Assembly: GCF_024808665.1 (NCBI RefSeq)
Contig: NZ_JANUBZ010000004.1
Coordinates: 124,001-188,000 of the forward strand
Direction: 5' to 3'
Source of the DNA: Mucilaginibacter empetricola
Lineage (GTDB): Bacteria > Bacteroidota > Bacteroidia > Sphingobacteriales > Sphingobacteriaceae
Length of the DNA stretch: 64,000 bases
Part shown: positions 9,277 to 17,669 of the stretch, piece by piece
How positions within the stretch are numbered: position 1 is the stretch's first letter
How the letters are laid out: each line of letters opens with the position of its first letter
Position numbers and translations under genes: made by a program
Notes under the pieces: model-generated
What the model was told of the DNA's origin: nothing
What the model saw: only the letters and a program-made list of their open reading frames with translations
Database searches by the model: none

Positions 9277-9876
9277 ATGGCAAGCAAAGACAGGATATTG
9301 CGATTAAAGGAAGAAACCAGGACAAACATTCTGGATGCGGCCTTACGTATTGTAAAAGAGGAGGGGTGGCCGGCTTTAAGTATGCGCAAAATTGCAGATG
9401 CAATTGAATATACAGCGCCCATTATTTATGAATATTTCGCTAATAAGGATGCCATATTGATGGAGCTTACCCGCGGGGGATTTTTAATATTAACCCGGGA
9501 CATGAAAGCGGCTAAAGAAGAACACAAGCTGCCAGAGAAACAATTGGAAGCTATGTGGTTGGCTTATTGGAGTTTCGCATTCGCTGAAAAAGAACTTTAC
9601 CAGGTGATGTTTGGGGTAGATGCCAATTGTTGCGAGTTGTGTGAAATTATGCCAGAGGCTGAAGAACCATCATTATTGGTTAACGAGGCGATAATACAGC
9701 TAATGGCTCCTCATCAGCCAACGGAAGATGAGGTTTGTACCAAATATTACACGTTTTGGTCTGTTGTACATGGATTAATATCCATTAACATGGTACGCAG
9801 AAACATATCTGACGATATTACTAACGAAGTATTAAAAACCGCTATAAGTGGTATTATTCGCTCTATAAAAGGATAA
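9277..9876 (+). CDS. TetR/AcrR-family transcriptional regulator of the RND efflux operon
   Basis: A 199-residue TetR-family repressor. The N-terminal DNA-binding domain (about residues 10-60) contains TRTNILDAALRIVKEEGW, SMRKIADAIEYTAPIIYEYF and NKDAILMEL. The C-terminal ligand domain includes the WSVVHGLISINM helix typical of TetR_C. It stands upstream of, and in the same direction as, an RND pump operon, and matching palindromes lie before both units, so local repression of efflux and of itself is the likely role. The inducer is unknown. Confidence 0.93.
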   Translation: MASKDRILRLKEETRTNILDAALRIVKEEGWPALSMRKIADAIEYTAPIIYEYFANKDAILMELTRGGFLILTRDMKAAKEEHKLPEKQLEAMWLAYWSFAFAEKELYQVMFGVDANCCELCEIMPEAEEPSLLVNEAIIQLMAPHQPTEDEVCTKYYTFWSVVHGLISINMVRRNISDDITNEVLKTAISGIIRSIKG

Positions 9877-9940
9877 ATTTTAACAGAAGCAAGAAATGGG
9901 TTTTAATGCCCCCATAAAAAAATAAAATTTGCTTTAAATA

Positions 9941-9972
9941 ACCGATGGGCCAATTGACAGGCCTCCATCGGT
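9941..9972 (+). terminator. Hairpin downstream of tetR (possible terminator or attenuator)
   Basis: ACCGATGG and CCATCGGT form an 8-base perfect stem, with an inner GCC/GGC pairing. No run of T follows directly, so it may serve as a weak terminator, an RNA-stability element or an attenuator. Confidence 0.45.
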
Positions 9973-9981
9973 CACCGAAAA

Positions 9982-9989
9982 TATTTTTG
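9982..9989 (+). promoter_or_regulatory. Putative -7 element of the efflux operon promoter
   Basis: TATTTTTG fits TAnnTTTG and lies 18 bases before the small peptide ORF. The nearest TTG (9954-9956) is 25 bases upstream, slightly beyond the usual spacing, so the assignment is tentative. Confidence 0.4.
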
Positions 9990-10007
9990 AACTAAATAAA
10001 TACAGCT

Positions 10008-10115
10008 ATGGAAACAACAACAACTAAAACTCACACCCGGAAAATTAACGATGTTAAACAATTTAACACTGTTAAATTAAGTATCAACTCTGCCTGTGGT
10101 TCAGGTTGTTGCTAG
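10008..10115 (+). CDS. Small Cys-rich peptide ORF (35 aa), possible leader peptide
   Basis: The ATG at 10008 opens a 35-codon frame ending in TAG. The N-terminus is Thr-rich (METTTTKTHTRK) and the C-terminus reads SINSACGSGCC, with three Cys in the last six residues. It follows a TAnnTTTG element by 18 bases and precedes the adaptor gene by 58 bases. The second TetR operator lies inside its codons 15-22. It could be a real small protein, a regulatory leader or a chance frame. I do not recognise a family. The Cys cluster could bind metal or react with thiol-active compounds, but that is inference. Confidence 0.45.
   Translation: METTTTKTHTRKINDVKQFNTVKLSINSACGSGCC
10049..10071. promoter_or_regulatory. 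TetR operator, copy 2
   Basis: Arms CGATGTTAAA and TTTAACACTG flank CAA, the same centre and spacing as the site before tetR (19 of 23 positions identical). It lies about 60 bases downstream of the candidate -7 element, so the repressor would act as a roadblock unless a closer promoter exists. Confidence 0.65.
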
Positions 10116-10173
10116 CAGAACTCAACATCAACCATCATATATCAAAACAACAAACTCAAAATTTAATTAAATC

Positions 10174-11301
10174 ATGAAAAGTATCTCATTAGCACTCATC
10201 GTGCTCGCACTATACAGTTGCTCATCAAAACAACAGGCGCCCATGGCGCCACCGCCACCGGCCCTGCCGGTAGCAGCCATCGTTGCCGGAACCGACACTA
10301 CTTACCAGGAATACCCTGCATCGGTAGAAGGTACCGTTAATGTTGAAATTCGCCCGCAGGTAAGCGGTACCTTAGATAAGGTATTTGTTGACGAAGGCGC
10401 CAAAGTAAGCGAAGGCGAGCCGTTATTTAAAATAAACGATTTGCCTTACCGCGCAGCCTATAACAATGCCGAAGCCAATTTACACGCAGCGGAAGCATCT
10501 GAGGCCAATGCCCAGCTTGAAATTGACAAATTAACACCACTGGTACAAAATAAAGTAGTATCAGATTATCAGTTAAAAACAGCTAAAGCTACTTTTCAGG
10601 TCGCCAAATCGAACGTCGAACAAGCAAAAGCAATTGTGTCAACCGCTGAAATTAATTTAGGATATACCTTAATAAAAGCGCCTGTAAATGGTTACATCGG
10701 CAGACTTGCAAAAAAACAGGGAAGTTTAGTAGCACCGGCAGATGTTGATGCATTAACCCTATTGTCAGACGTCCATAATGTTCACGTTTATTTTTCACTG
10801 AGCGAAAACGACTTTGTGAATTTTAAAGAACAATACCCAGGCGAAACCCTAAACGAAAAGTTGAAACACCTGCCAGCAGTGACTTTATTATTGGCTGATA
10901 ACACCGCATACGGTACAGCCGGTAAAATTGATATGATAGATGGTCAGTTTGATAAAACTACAGGCGCTATCACTTTACGTGCAAATTTCCCTAACGCGCA
11001 AGGCCTTTTACGCTCAGGTAATACCGGGAAAGTAAGATTAAGCCAATTCCACAATAACGCTTTGATCGTACCACAATCAGCAACAGTTGAAATGCAGGAC
11101 AAAGTCTTTGTATTTACCCTTGCCGATAGCAATAAGGTTAAAAAACAACCTATTGTGATTATTGGCAAAAGCGGTGGCAATTATTTGGTTAAAGACGGTG
11201 TAAAAGTTGGCGACCAGATTGTGTTAAGTGGTTTTGACCATTTGCAGGAGGGGCAAGTGATTCAACCGGTAAAATCTACCGATAAGATCGCTAAAAACTA
11301 A
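10174..11301 (+). CDS. RND efflux periplasmic adaptor lipoprotein (HlyD/AcrA family)
   Basis: A 375-residue membrane-fusion protein. The signal peptide ends in the lipobox LYSC, with lipidated Cys16, followed by a Pro-rich linker. The lipoyl/barrel-sandwich half motif EIRPQVSGTLDKVFVDEG begins near residue 62; a helical hairpin spans roughly 100-160, and the second lipoyl half is INLGYTLIKAPVNGYIG. The beta-barrel and membrane-proximal domains complete the AcrA layout. It links the inner-membrane pump to the outer-membrane channel and is the first major gene of the operon. Confidence 0.95.
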   Translation: MKSISLALIVLALYSCSSKQQAPMAPPPPALPVAAIVAGTDTTYQEYPASVEGTVNVEIRPQVSGTLDKVFVDEGAKVSEGEPLFKINDLPYRAAYNNAEANLHAAEASEANAQLEIDKLTPLVQNKVVSDYQLKTAKATFQVAKSNVEQAKAIVSTAEINLGYTLIKAPVNGYIGRLAKKQGSLVAPADVDALTLLSDVHNVHVYFSLSENDFVNFKEQYPGETLNEKLKHLPAVTLLLADNTAYGTAGKIDMIDGQFDKTTGAITLRANFPNAQGLLRSGNTGKVRLSQFHNNALIVPQSATVEMQDKVFVFTLADSNKVKKQPIVIIGKSGGNYLVKDGVKVGDQIVLSGFDHLQEGQVIQPVKSTDKIAKN

Positions 11302-11308
11302 TTTAAAA

Positions 11309-11393
11309 GAAGCAAGAACCGAGAGGCAAGAATCAAGATAAACAGGAAAACAGCATTCAAACAATGCTTTGGCTCTTGATTCCTGGCTCTCTA
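11309..11393. repeat. Inverted repeat between adaptor and pump genes
   Basis: GAGAGGCAAGAATCAAG at 11321-11337 pairs with CTTGATTCCTGGCTCTC at 11375-11391 (15 of 17). A smaller stem, AGCATT/AATGCT, lies inside at 11352-11368. The region is rich in AAGAANCAAGA-like units and contains no gene. It sits within the operon, so it could affect transcript processing or relative expression. Confidence 0.65.
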
Positions 11394-11406
11394 AAAAATA
11401 AACGTT

Positions 11407-14400
11407 ATGTTTCAGAAATTTATAGAAAGACCGGTACTCTCAACAGTTATCTCCATATTATTGGTGATAGTTGGGATATTAGGTTTAACGAAATTGCCCT
11501 TAGAGCGATTTCCAAATATAGCCCCTCCGGCGGTACTGGTATCCGCTGTTTACCCGGGCGCTAACGCCGAGACCATTTTACGCTCCGTAACACCTTCGTT
11601 AGAAGAAGCCATCAACGGTGTCGAAAATATGACCTACATGACTTCTACTGCCAGTAATGACGGTACATTGGGTATCACTGTTTATTTTAAACAGGGTACC
11701 GATCCCGATCAGGCGGCGGTGAATGTTCAGAACCGTGTGTCACAGGCAACAAGTCAGTTACCTGCTGAAGTTGTGCAATATGGTATAACCACCACCAAGC
11801 AGCAAAATAGCTTTATTGGTGCGATGGCTATCTACTCAGATGATCCCAAAAAATACGATCAAACTTTTGTAGCCAACTATGCACAGATTAACATTATCCC
11901 AGAAATGAAACGTATTCCGGGTGTAGGTTCTGCCAGTATATTTGGTGGTGTTAAGGATTATTCAATGCGTGTTTGGCTTAATCCAGGCCAAATGGCTGCC
12001 CATAATGTTACCCCAGCCGAAGTAACTGCTGCTATTCAGGACAAAAACCTGGAAGCTGCGCCAGGTAAATTTGGCGAGCGTAGCGACGAGGCTTTTGAAT
12101 ATGTAATTAAATATAAAGGTAAACTTACCCAACCAGAAGAATATCAAAATATTGCTATCCGCGCAAATGCTGATGGTTCTATATTACGTTTAAAAGATGT
12201 GGCTCGTGTTGAATTGGGTGCTTATTCATATAATAGCGTAAGTAACCTGAACGGTCACGACGGTATCATCATCGGTATTATACAACTATCAGGATCAAAC
12301 GCTAACGAAATTCAGATCAGCATTGATAAGCTGATGGTGAAATTATCGAAAGATTTCCCTGTTGGCATCAAATACAACCAGTTCTATCGTACCAAAACCG
12401 ATCTTGATGAATCCATCAACCAGGTTGAGCATACATTGGTAGAGGCTTTTGTGCTGGTATTTATAGTAGTATTCTTATTCCTTCAGGATTTCAGGTCTAC
12501 ATTAATTCCGGCCATAGCGGTCCCGGTAGCTATTATTGGTACCTTCTTCTTCATGAACCTGTTTGGCTTCTCCGTTAACCTTTTAACGTTATTTGCACTG
12601 GTGCTGGCCATTGGTATTGTGGTGGATGATGCTATTGTGGTGGTAGAGGCGGTGCATGCCAAAATGGAGAACGACCCTAGTCTTACCCCAAAAGAGGCAA
12701 CCACCGGGGCAATGCACGAAATTACGGGCGCCATTATATCTATTACATTGGTTATGGCAGCTGTGTTTTTACCGGTTAGTTTCATGACAGGGTCAACAGG
12801 TATATTTTACCGGCAGTTTGCGTTAACCATGGCCATAGCTATCATGATATCGGCTGTTAACGCGTTGACTTTAAGCCCCGCATTGGCTGCATTGTTCTTA
12901 AAGAACAAACACAGCGCGGATGGTCATAATGCGCCTAAAAAAGGTTTTGTAGAAAAATTTTACGCAGGCTTTAACGGTAGCTTTAATTATGTGACCAACA
13001 GATATGTAGGCGGCTTAAAATTCCTGATCCGCAGAAAATGGCTGAGCATGTTCGGATTGGCTTTGGTAGTTGCTGTTACAGTCTACTTGGTAAACAGGAC
13101 AAAAACCGGCTTTATTCCTACCGAGGATCAGGGCTTTGTGGCCGTAGCCGTTAGTACGCCATCAGGAACTTCTCTTAGTGGTACCAATAAGGTTTTCAAA
13201 CAAGCCGAAGATCAGCTTAAAACTTTACCGTCATCGAGGTTCGTTACAGCGTTATCAGGTTTTAACTTTTTAACACAATCAAGCAGTCCATCTGCCGGTG
13301 TAATTTTCTTATTGTTGAAGCCGAGCGACCAACGAGGCGCGGTAAAGAATATCGACGATATACAAAATATAGTGAGAGGTAAATTAGCCGGTATACCGGG
13401 CGGCACGTTCTTCGTGTTCAGTTTTCCAACTGTGCCCGGGTTTAGTAACGTGGAAGCTTTGGACGTAGTGCTGCAGGATAAAACCAACGGCAGGCTGGAT
13501 AAATTTAGCGGCGTTGCCAATAACTTTATTGGCAAGTTGATGGCTAAACCGGCGGTAGCCTATGCATTCACTTCTTATAAAGCGGATTATCCTCAGTTAC
13601 AGTTAGAAGTTGACGATGAAAAAGCTAATCAGCTGGGTGTAAGCGTAAGGGATATCCTTTCAACAATGCAGGCCTACTTTGGTACCGCCCAGGCGTCAGA
13701 TTTTAACCGCTTCGGTAAATACTACCGCGTGGTGGTTGAGGCTGATATTGCCGACAGAACCGACCCATCAACAATTGACAGGGTATTTGTTAAAAATAAC
13801 AAGGGTGAAGCGGTGCCTATCAATACATTGGTTAAACTAACCCGTGTTTATGGCTCCGAAACAGCTTCACGTTTCAACCTGTTCAACTCTATCGAAATTA
13901 ATGCTATCCCTAAACCGGGTTATAGCTCGGGTGATGCGATTAAGGCGATTGAAGAAACAGCCAAAGAGCAATTGCCATCCGGATATTCATATGAGTTCTC
14001 AGGACAAACCCGCGAAGAAATTTCGTCAGGCGGCCAGTCAACCATCATATTCTTGCTGTGTTTGGTATTTGTATACTTCTTATTATCAGCACAGTATGAA
14101 AGTTATATATTGCCATTAGCAGTAATACTTTCTATTCCAACAGGTATTTTAGGTGTGTTTGTGGTGCTAGGTTTAACCGGTATCGAAAATAACATTTATG
14201 TACAGGTAGCCTTAATTATGCTAATCGGTTTGCTGGCTAAAAACGCCATCTTGATTGTTGAGTTTGCGGTACAACGCCGTAAGGCAGGGCATAGTTTGGT
14301 TGAATCGGCTATTGAAGCTGCAAGGTTAAGGATGCGCCCGATCATCATGACATCACTGGCTTTCGTATTCGGTTTATTCCCAATGAGTATTGCAACAGGT

Positions 14401-14622
14401 CCTTCTGCACAGGGTAACCACTCTATCAGTATCGGTGCCGCAGGCGGGATGGTTTCGGGCGTATTGCTGGGCTTATTTATAATTCCGGTATTGTTCGTCA
14501 TCTTCCAGGCTTTGCAGGAAAAAGTAACCGGGGTGCCAATAGCAGTATTGAATAATAACCAGGGTCATGATAACCTGAACGGACATTCGGTTGCAGAATT
14601 GCAGAATGAAGTAACAGCATAA
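11407..14622 (+). CDS. RND efflux pump inner-membrane permease (HAE1/AcrB family)
   Basis: A 1071-residue proton-driven exporter of normal AcrB length. It begins MFQKFIERPVLSTVISILL, the family's first helix, followed by LPLERFPNIAPPAV. The proton-relay acidic pair is in VVDDAIVVVEAV near residues 407-408. Two large periplasmic loops and the repeated 12-helix plan are visible; FGLFPMSIATGPSAQGNHS near residue 995 matches the TM11 region. It forms the trimeric pump of the tripartite system with the adaptor upstream and the outer-membrane factor downstream. Substrates cannot be predicted. Confidence 0.97.
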   Translation: MFQKFIERPVLSTVISILLVIVGILGLTKLPLERFPNIAPPAVLVSAVYPGANAETILRSVTPSLEEAINGVENMTYMTSTASNDGTLGITVYFKQGTDPDQAAVNVQNRVSQATSQLPAEVVQYGITTTKQQNSFIGAMAIYSDDPKKYDQTFVANYAQINIIPEMKRIPGVGSASIFGGVKDYSMRVWLNPGQMAAHNVTPAEVTAAIQDKNLEAAPGKFGERSDEAFEYVIKYKGKLTQPEEYQNIAIRANADGSILRLKDVARVELGAYSYNSVSNLNGHDGIIIGIIQLSGSNANEIQISIDKLMVKLSKDFPVGIKYNQFYRTKTDLDESINQVEHTLVEAFVLVFIVVFLFLQDFRSTLIPAIAVPVAIIGTFFFMNLFGFSVNLLTLFALVLAIGIVVDDAIVVVEAVHAKMENDPSLTPKEATTGAMHEITGAIISITLVMAAVFLPVSFMTGSTGIFYRQFALTMAIAIMISAVNALTLSPALAALFLKNKHSADGHNAPKKGFVEKFYAGFNGSFNYVTNRYVGGLKFLIRRKWLSMFGLALVVAVTVYLVNRTKTGFIPTEDQGFVAVAVSTPSGTSLSGTNKVFKQAEDQLKTLPSSRFVTALSGFNFLTQSSSPSAGVIFLLLKPSDQRGAVKNIDDIQNIVRGKLAGIPGGTFFVFSFPTVPGFSNVEALDVVLQDKTNGRLDKFSGVANNFIGKLMAKPAVAYAFTSYKADYPQLQLEVDDEKANQLGVSVRDILSTMQAYFGTAQASDFNRFGKYYRVVVEADIADRTDPSTIDRVFVKNNKGEAVPINTLVKLTRVYGSETASRFNLFNSIEINAIPKPGYSSGDAIKAIEETAKEQLPSGYSYEFSGQTREEISSGGQSTIIFLLCLVFVYFLLSAQYESYILPLAVILSIPTGILGVFVVLGLTGIENNIYVQVALIMLIGLLAKNAILIVEFAVQRRKAGHSLVESAIEAARLRMRPIIMTSLAFVFGLFPMSIATGPSAQGNHSISIGAAGGMVSGVLLGLFIIPVLFVIFQALQEKVTGVPIAVLNNNQGHDNLNGHSVAELQNEVTA

Positions 14623-14660
14623 ATGACGTATTGGTTGCAAAAAAAATTAATTAAAACACA

Positions 14661-16073
14661 ATGAAAAAATATATAAGTGGGTTTGCTTTATTACTGGTAG
14701 TATTAAGCGCCTGCAAAGTTTCAAAAGATGTAAAAACGCCAAAGCCCGATTTGCCGGATACTTTCCGCAATGCGGCTGCGACAAAAGATACCAGCAGTAT
14801 TGCTGATATACAATGGAAAAGCTTTTTTACCGATGCTACACTGCAAAAGCTGATTGATAGCGCTATTGCCCGCAATTATGATATGCAGATAGCTGTTAAA
14901 AATATAGAAGCAGCTCAATTGCAGTTTAAACAAACAAAATGGAATAACATTCCAACTGCTGATTTTAATGTTACAGCAAGCTCCAGCCGGCCTTCAAATA
15001 ACAGTTTGGATGGCGTTAGCTTAAAGTCATATAATTTGGGTACCAACCACATCGAAGATTATTCGGCAAACGTAGCTATTTCATGGGAGGCTGATATCTG
15101 GGGTAAAATCCGTAATCAATCTAAAGCAGCTTTTGCTACCTATTTGCAAACTGCCGAAGCTAAAAAGGCTATACAAACAACCTTAGTTGCCAATGTATCG
15201 CAAGGTTATTATAACCTGCTGATGCTGGATGCACAGCTGAATATAGCTCAAAGTAACGTAAAGTTGAACGACAGTACCTTGCGTATCATTCGCCTGCAAT
15301 ATGAATCAGGCCAGGTTACATCGCTGGCAGTGGAGCAGCAGGAAGCACAATTGCAATCGGCAGCAGAACTGGTACCTCAGTTTGAGCAGAACATTACTAT
15401 ACAGGAAAATGCACTGAAAATTTTAACCGGAACTTTGCCCGGTAAAATTGACCGTACCACTATCCTGGATCAGTTAACTACTTCGGATGATTTATCAACA
15501 GGTATCCCATCAGCTATGGTTAGCCGCAGGCCGGATGTTAAAAGTGCCGAACTGCAATTGGTAATTGCCAACAGCAATGTGGGTATTACCAAAGCAGCTA
15601 TGTACCCTGCTTTACGTATTACCGCCAGCGGTGGTTTAAATAGTTTTCAGGCAAGTAACTGGTTTAATATTCCGGCTTCTGTATTTGGTATAGTGGCTGG
15701 TAGTATTGGTCAGCCATTGTTGGAGCATAAAGAATTGAAGACTGAATATCAGGTAGCAGAAGTGCAACGTGAAAAAGCGGTGTTGCAATTCAGGCAATCA
15801 GTTTTAAATGCAGTAGGCGAGGTGTCTGACGCATTGGTGAAAATTGAAAAACTAAAAGCACAACAAGCTATTGCAGCAAACAGAGTAGTTACATTACAGC
15901 ATGCTACCGCAAATGCCAACCTTTTATTTAAAAACGGTATGGCAACTTACCTTGAAGTGATAACTGCGCAAGGAAACGTATTACAAAGCGAGCTGGACTT
16001 GGCTTCCGTTAAAAGAGACCAGCTGACAGCAGTTTCAGATCTTTACCGCTCTTTGGGCGGTGGATGGAGATAA
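14661..16073 (+). CDS. TolC/NodT-family outer-membrane efflux lipoprotein
   Basis: A 470-residue outer-membrane factor. The signal peptide carries a lipobox, LSAC, with Cys18. Two OEP repeats follow: the first contains ISWEADIWGKIRNQ, and the second begins near VSRRPDVKSAELQLVIANSNVGIT, the NodT signature. Long amphipathic coiled-coil stretches form the periplasmic tunnel. It is the last gene of the efflux operon, 38 bases after the pump, and is followed by a strong intrinsic terminator. Confidence 0.95.
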   Translation: MKKYISGFALLLVVLSACKVSKDVKTPKPDLPDTFRNAAATKDTSSIADIQWKSFFTDATLQKLIDSAIARNYDMQIAVKNIEAAQLQFKQTKWNNIPTADFNVTASSSRPSNNSLDGVSLKSYNLGTNHIEDYSANVAISWEADIWGKIRNQSKAAFATYLQTAEAKKAIQTTLVANVSQGYYNLLMLDAQLNIAQSNVKLNDSTLRIIRLQYESGQVTSLAVEQQEAQLQSAAELVPQFEQNITIQENALKILTGTLPGKIDRTTILDQLTTSDDLSTGIPSAMVSRRPDVKSAELQLVIANSNVGITKAAMYPALRITASGGLNSFQASNWFNIPASVFGIVAGSIGQPLLEHKELKTEYQVAEVQREKAVLQFRQSVLNAVGEVSDALVKIEKLKAQQAIAANRVVTLQHATANANLLFKNGMATYLEVITAQGNVLQSELDLASVKRDQLTAVSDLYRSLGGGWR

Positions 16074-16094
16074 AATGTGTGGGTGATTTTTAAA

Positions 16095-16126
16095 GGCCCC
16101 CGGTATTCACCAGGGGTCTTTTTTTT
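16095..16126 (+). terminator. Intrinsic terminator of the efflux operon
   Basis: A stem of GCCCC-cGGT against ACC-aGGGGTC with an ATTC loop is followed by eight T. It lies 21 bases after the outer-membrane factor stop. Confidence 0.85.
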
Positions 16127-16245
16127 GCCGTTTTAATAACACAGTTTTGTCAAATAATTAACATTTTGGCAACTTTGTTGCAAAATAATCTTTCGTTAAT
16201 TTATGTATTATTTACTGATTATCAGTTTGTTGAATGATTGTATTT

Positions 16246-16292
16246 GTTAATGTTAACATTAACTTAACATTGATAGTACTATAAGTTAATGT
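16246..16292. promoter_or_regulatory. Clustered TTAACATT palindromes upstream of small DUF3606-like gene
   Basis: GTTAATGTTAACATTAAC (16246-16263) is a perfect 18-base palindrome. Overlapping it, ACATTAACTT at 16257-16266 pairs with AAGTTAATGT further on. Another TTAACATT occurs at 16159. The cluster stops just before a -7-like element and probably binds a dimeric regulator, whose identity is unknown. Confidence 0.5.
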
Positions 16293-16300
16293 TTGGATTT

Positions 16301-16308
16301 TACCTTTG
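16301..16308 (+). promoter_or_regulatory. Putative -7 element
   Basis: TACCTTTG fits TAnnTTTG and lies 9 bases after the palindrome cluster. There is no TTG at the usual distance, so activator dependence is possible. Confidence 0.4.
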
Positions 16309-16428
16309 TGATGCAGTCATCAAGAGATATACTGATGGGGGCAAAGTAGATAAATTATTGAGGAAACTCAATCTTTTTAAATAAAAACTTCCGGATACAT
16401 AATTGTTTAACATTAAATGCATCAAATC

Positions 16429-16617
16429 ATGGAAACTACAATCAAAACAGAAGAGCAAAAAAAAGAATATAACCAGGTACTTGATAACTATAACGACGAG
16501 TATTGGGCAAAAAAATACGGTGTTTCGGCTGAAGAGTTAAAACAAAATTCAACTAACGTTGCAATTACAGCTAAAATAATTGAAGCCACCACAAGAAAAA
16601 ACGCTTTTGCTTTATAA
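16429..16617 (+). CDS. Small DUF3606-like protein
   Basis: A 62-residue acidic/basic protein starting METTIKTEEQ; an ATG four codons earlier is the alternative. The central part, EYWAKKYGVSAEELKQ, resembles DUF3606, a short Bacteroidota/Proteobacteria domain with the pattern YW..KFGVS.EEL and unknown function. The frame is well separated from its neighbours, has a candidate promoter and palindromic operator upstream, and a perfect terminator directly downstream, which supports it as a real monocistronic gene. Confidence 0.75.
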   Translation: METTIKTEEQKKEYNQVLDNYNDEYWAKKYGVSAEELKQNSTNVAITAKIIEATTRKNAFAL

Positions 16618-16647
16618 AAGCGTATTGTTTTTTTTCAAAAAAAGTAG

Positions 16648-16676
16648 ATCCGGGATGTAAGTCCCGGATTTTTTTG
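16648..16676 (+). terminator. Intrinsic terminator
   Basis: ATCCGGGA and TCCCGGAT form a perfect 8-base stem with loop TGTAAG, followed by a run of T. It ends the DUF3606-like transcript. Confidence 0.9.
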
Positions 16677-16840
16677 TTTTATAATTTCCCCAAAACCAGC
16701 TTATCGGCACATAAAAAAATAATTAATGTTGTAACACATGTTTATGCAATGTAAACTTATTTAAAAGGTGAAGCTTGTGAGCGGTATTCTGATATTTTTG
16801 CGCTTTCTGAATGTTTTAGAAAAGAAATTGAACCATAGCA

Positions 16841-17413
16841 ATGTTTAAATTAAAAGTAATATCATCAACCGTTCGCCCGGGCAGAAAAGGACCGGTTATA
16901 GCTAAATGGATAGCAAAAGAGGCTGCTGAACATGGAGGTTTTGAAGTGGAGTTTTTGGATTTAGGAGAGGTTAACCTGCCGGTAATGAATGAAGCCGTGC
17001 ACCCTATAATGAAGCAGTATGAACACGATCATACCAAACAATGGAGTGCAAAAATTGATGAAGCCGATGCATTTATTTTTGTTACTGCCGAATATGATTA
17101 CAGCTATCCGGCATCGTTAAAAAATGCGATAGAATACCTGGTACATGAATGGGCCTATAAACCAGCCGGTATGGTGAGCTATTCTGCAGGCCCGTTTGCT
17201 GGTGTGAGAGCTGTAATGAGCCTGAAGTCTGATCTACTGTCATTAAGAACCGTTTCGCTTTCCGAAATGGTTAATGTTCCTGCGTATAACCAGTTTATTA
17301 ACGAAGACGGCGAGTTTATAGCCGACGAAAAATTGACCACTGCTGCCAAGGTTATGCTCAACCAGTTGGTGCGTTATGCAAAAGGCCTAAAAGCTATTAA
17401 AGAAGATAAGTAA
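16841..17413 (+). CDS. NAD(P)H-dependent FMN reductase
   Basis: A 190-residue flavodoxin-fold reductase. ISSTVRPGRKGPVIAKW is the FMN-phosphate loop, and TAEYDYSYPASLKNAIEYL is the isoalloxazine-contacting motif (usually PEYNxSxPxxLKNAID; here Asp replaces Asn). Members such as ChrR, YieF and ArsH-like enzymes reduce quinones, chromate or azo dyes using NAD(P)H. It stands alone between two terminators. Confidence 0.9.
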   Translation: MFKLKVISSTVRPGRKGPVIAKWIAKEAAEHGGFEVEFLDLGEVNLPVMNEAVHPIMKQYEHDHTKQWSAKIDEADAFIFVTAEYDYSYPASLKNAIEYLVHEWAYKPAGMVSYSAGPFAGVRAVMSLKSDLLSLRTVSLSEMVNVPAYNQFINEDGEFIADEKLTTAAKVMLNQLVRYAKGLKAIKEDK

Positions 17414-17439
17414 TAAGTACTCAGCTTATTTGCAATATA

Positions 17440-17474
17440 AAGGATATGGTACCGCGGGTATTATATCCTTTTTT
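17440..17474 (+). terminator. Intrinsic terminator of the FMN reductase gene
   Basis: AAGGATAT pairs with ATATCCTT across a 15-base loop, followed by a T-rich tract. Confidence 0.8.
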
Positions 17475-17539
17475 ATTTATGCCGGGTAACCTTTTTGGAG
17501 TGTTCGAAAGATTGCATTTGTTTACCAAATATCTAATAC

Positions 17540-17669
17540 GGGTGTCACCCTGAGGCACTCGAAGGGTGCGCGTGGGGCATACGTCAATGCATTACCGCCA
17601 ATGCAGAACGTGAATGCATGGTGTAACAGGCCTTTGCCCACATGCTTCGAGAGCCTCAGCAGGACACCC
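17540..17669. repeat. Palindromic intergenic repeat, GTCACCCTGAGG type
   Basis: GGGTGTCACCCTGAGGCACT at the left end is matched on the right by the complement of a near-identical sequence ending AGGACACCC, with further pairing inward (CTCGAAGGGTG against CTCGAAGCATG). The 130-base unit would fold into a long imperfect hairpin. It resembles short mobile palindromic elements scattered in Sphingobacteriaceae genomes. The rest of the 500-base gap before the phosphate transporter holds no gene. Confidence 0.7.

Noticed and set aside
11364..11564. A 66-residue frame overlapping the pump start
   Set aside because: It runs in another frame through conserved AcrB N-terminal coding sequence and the intergenic repeat.
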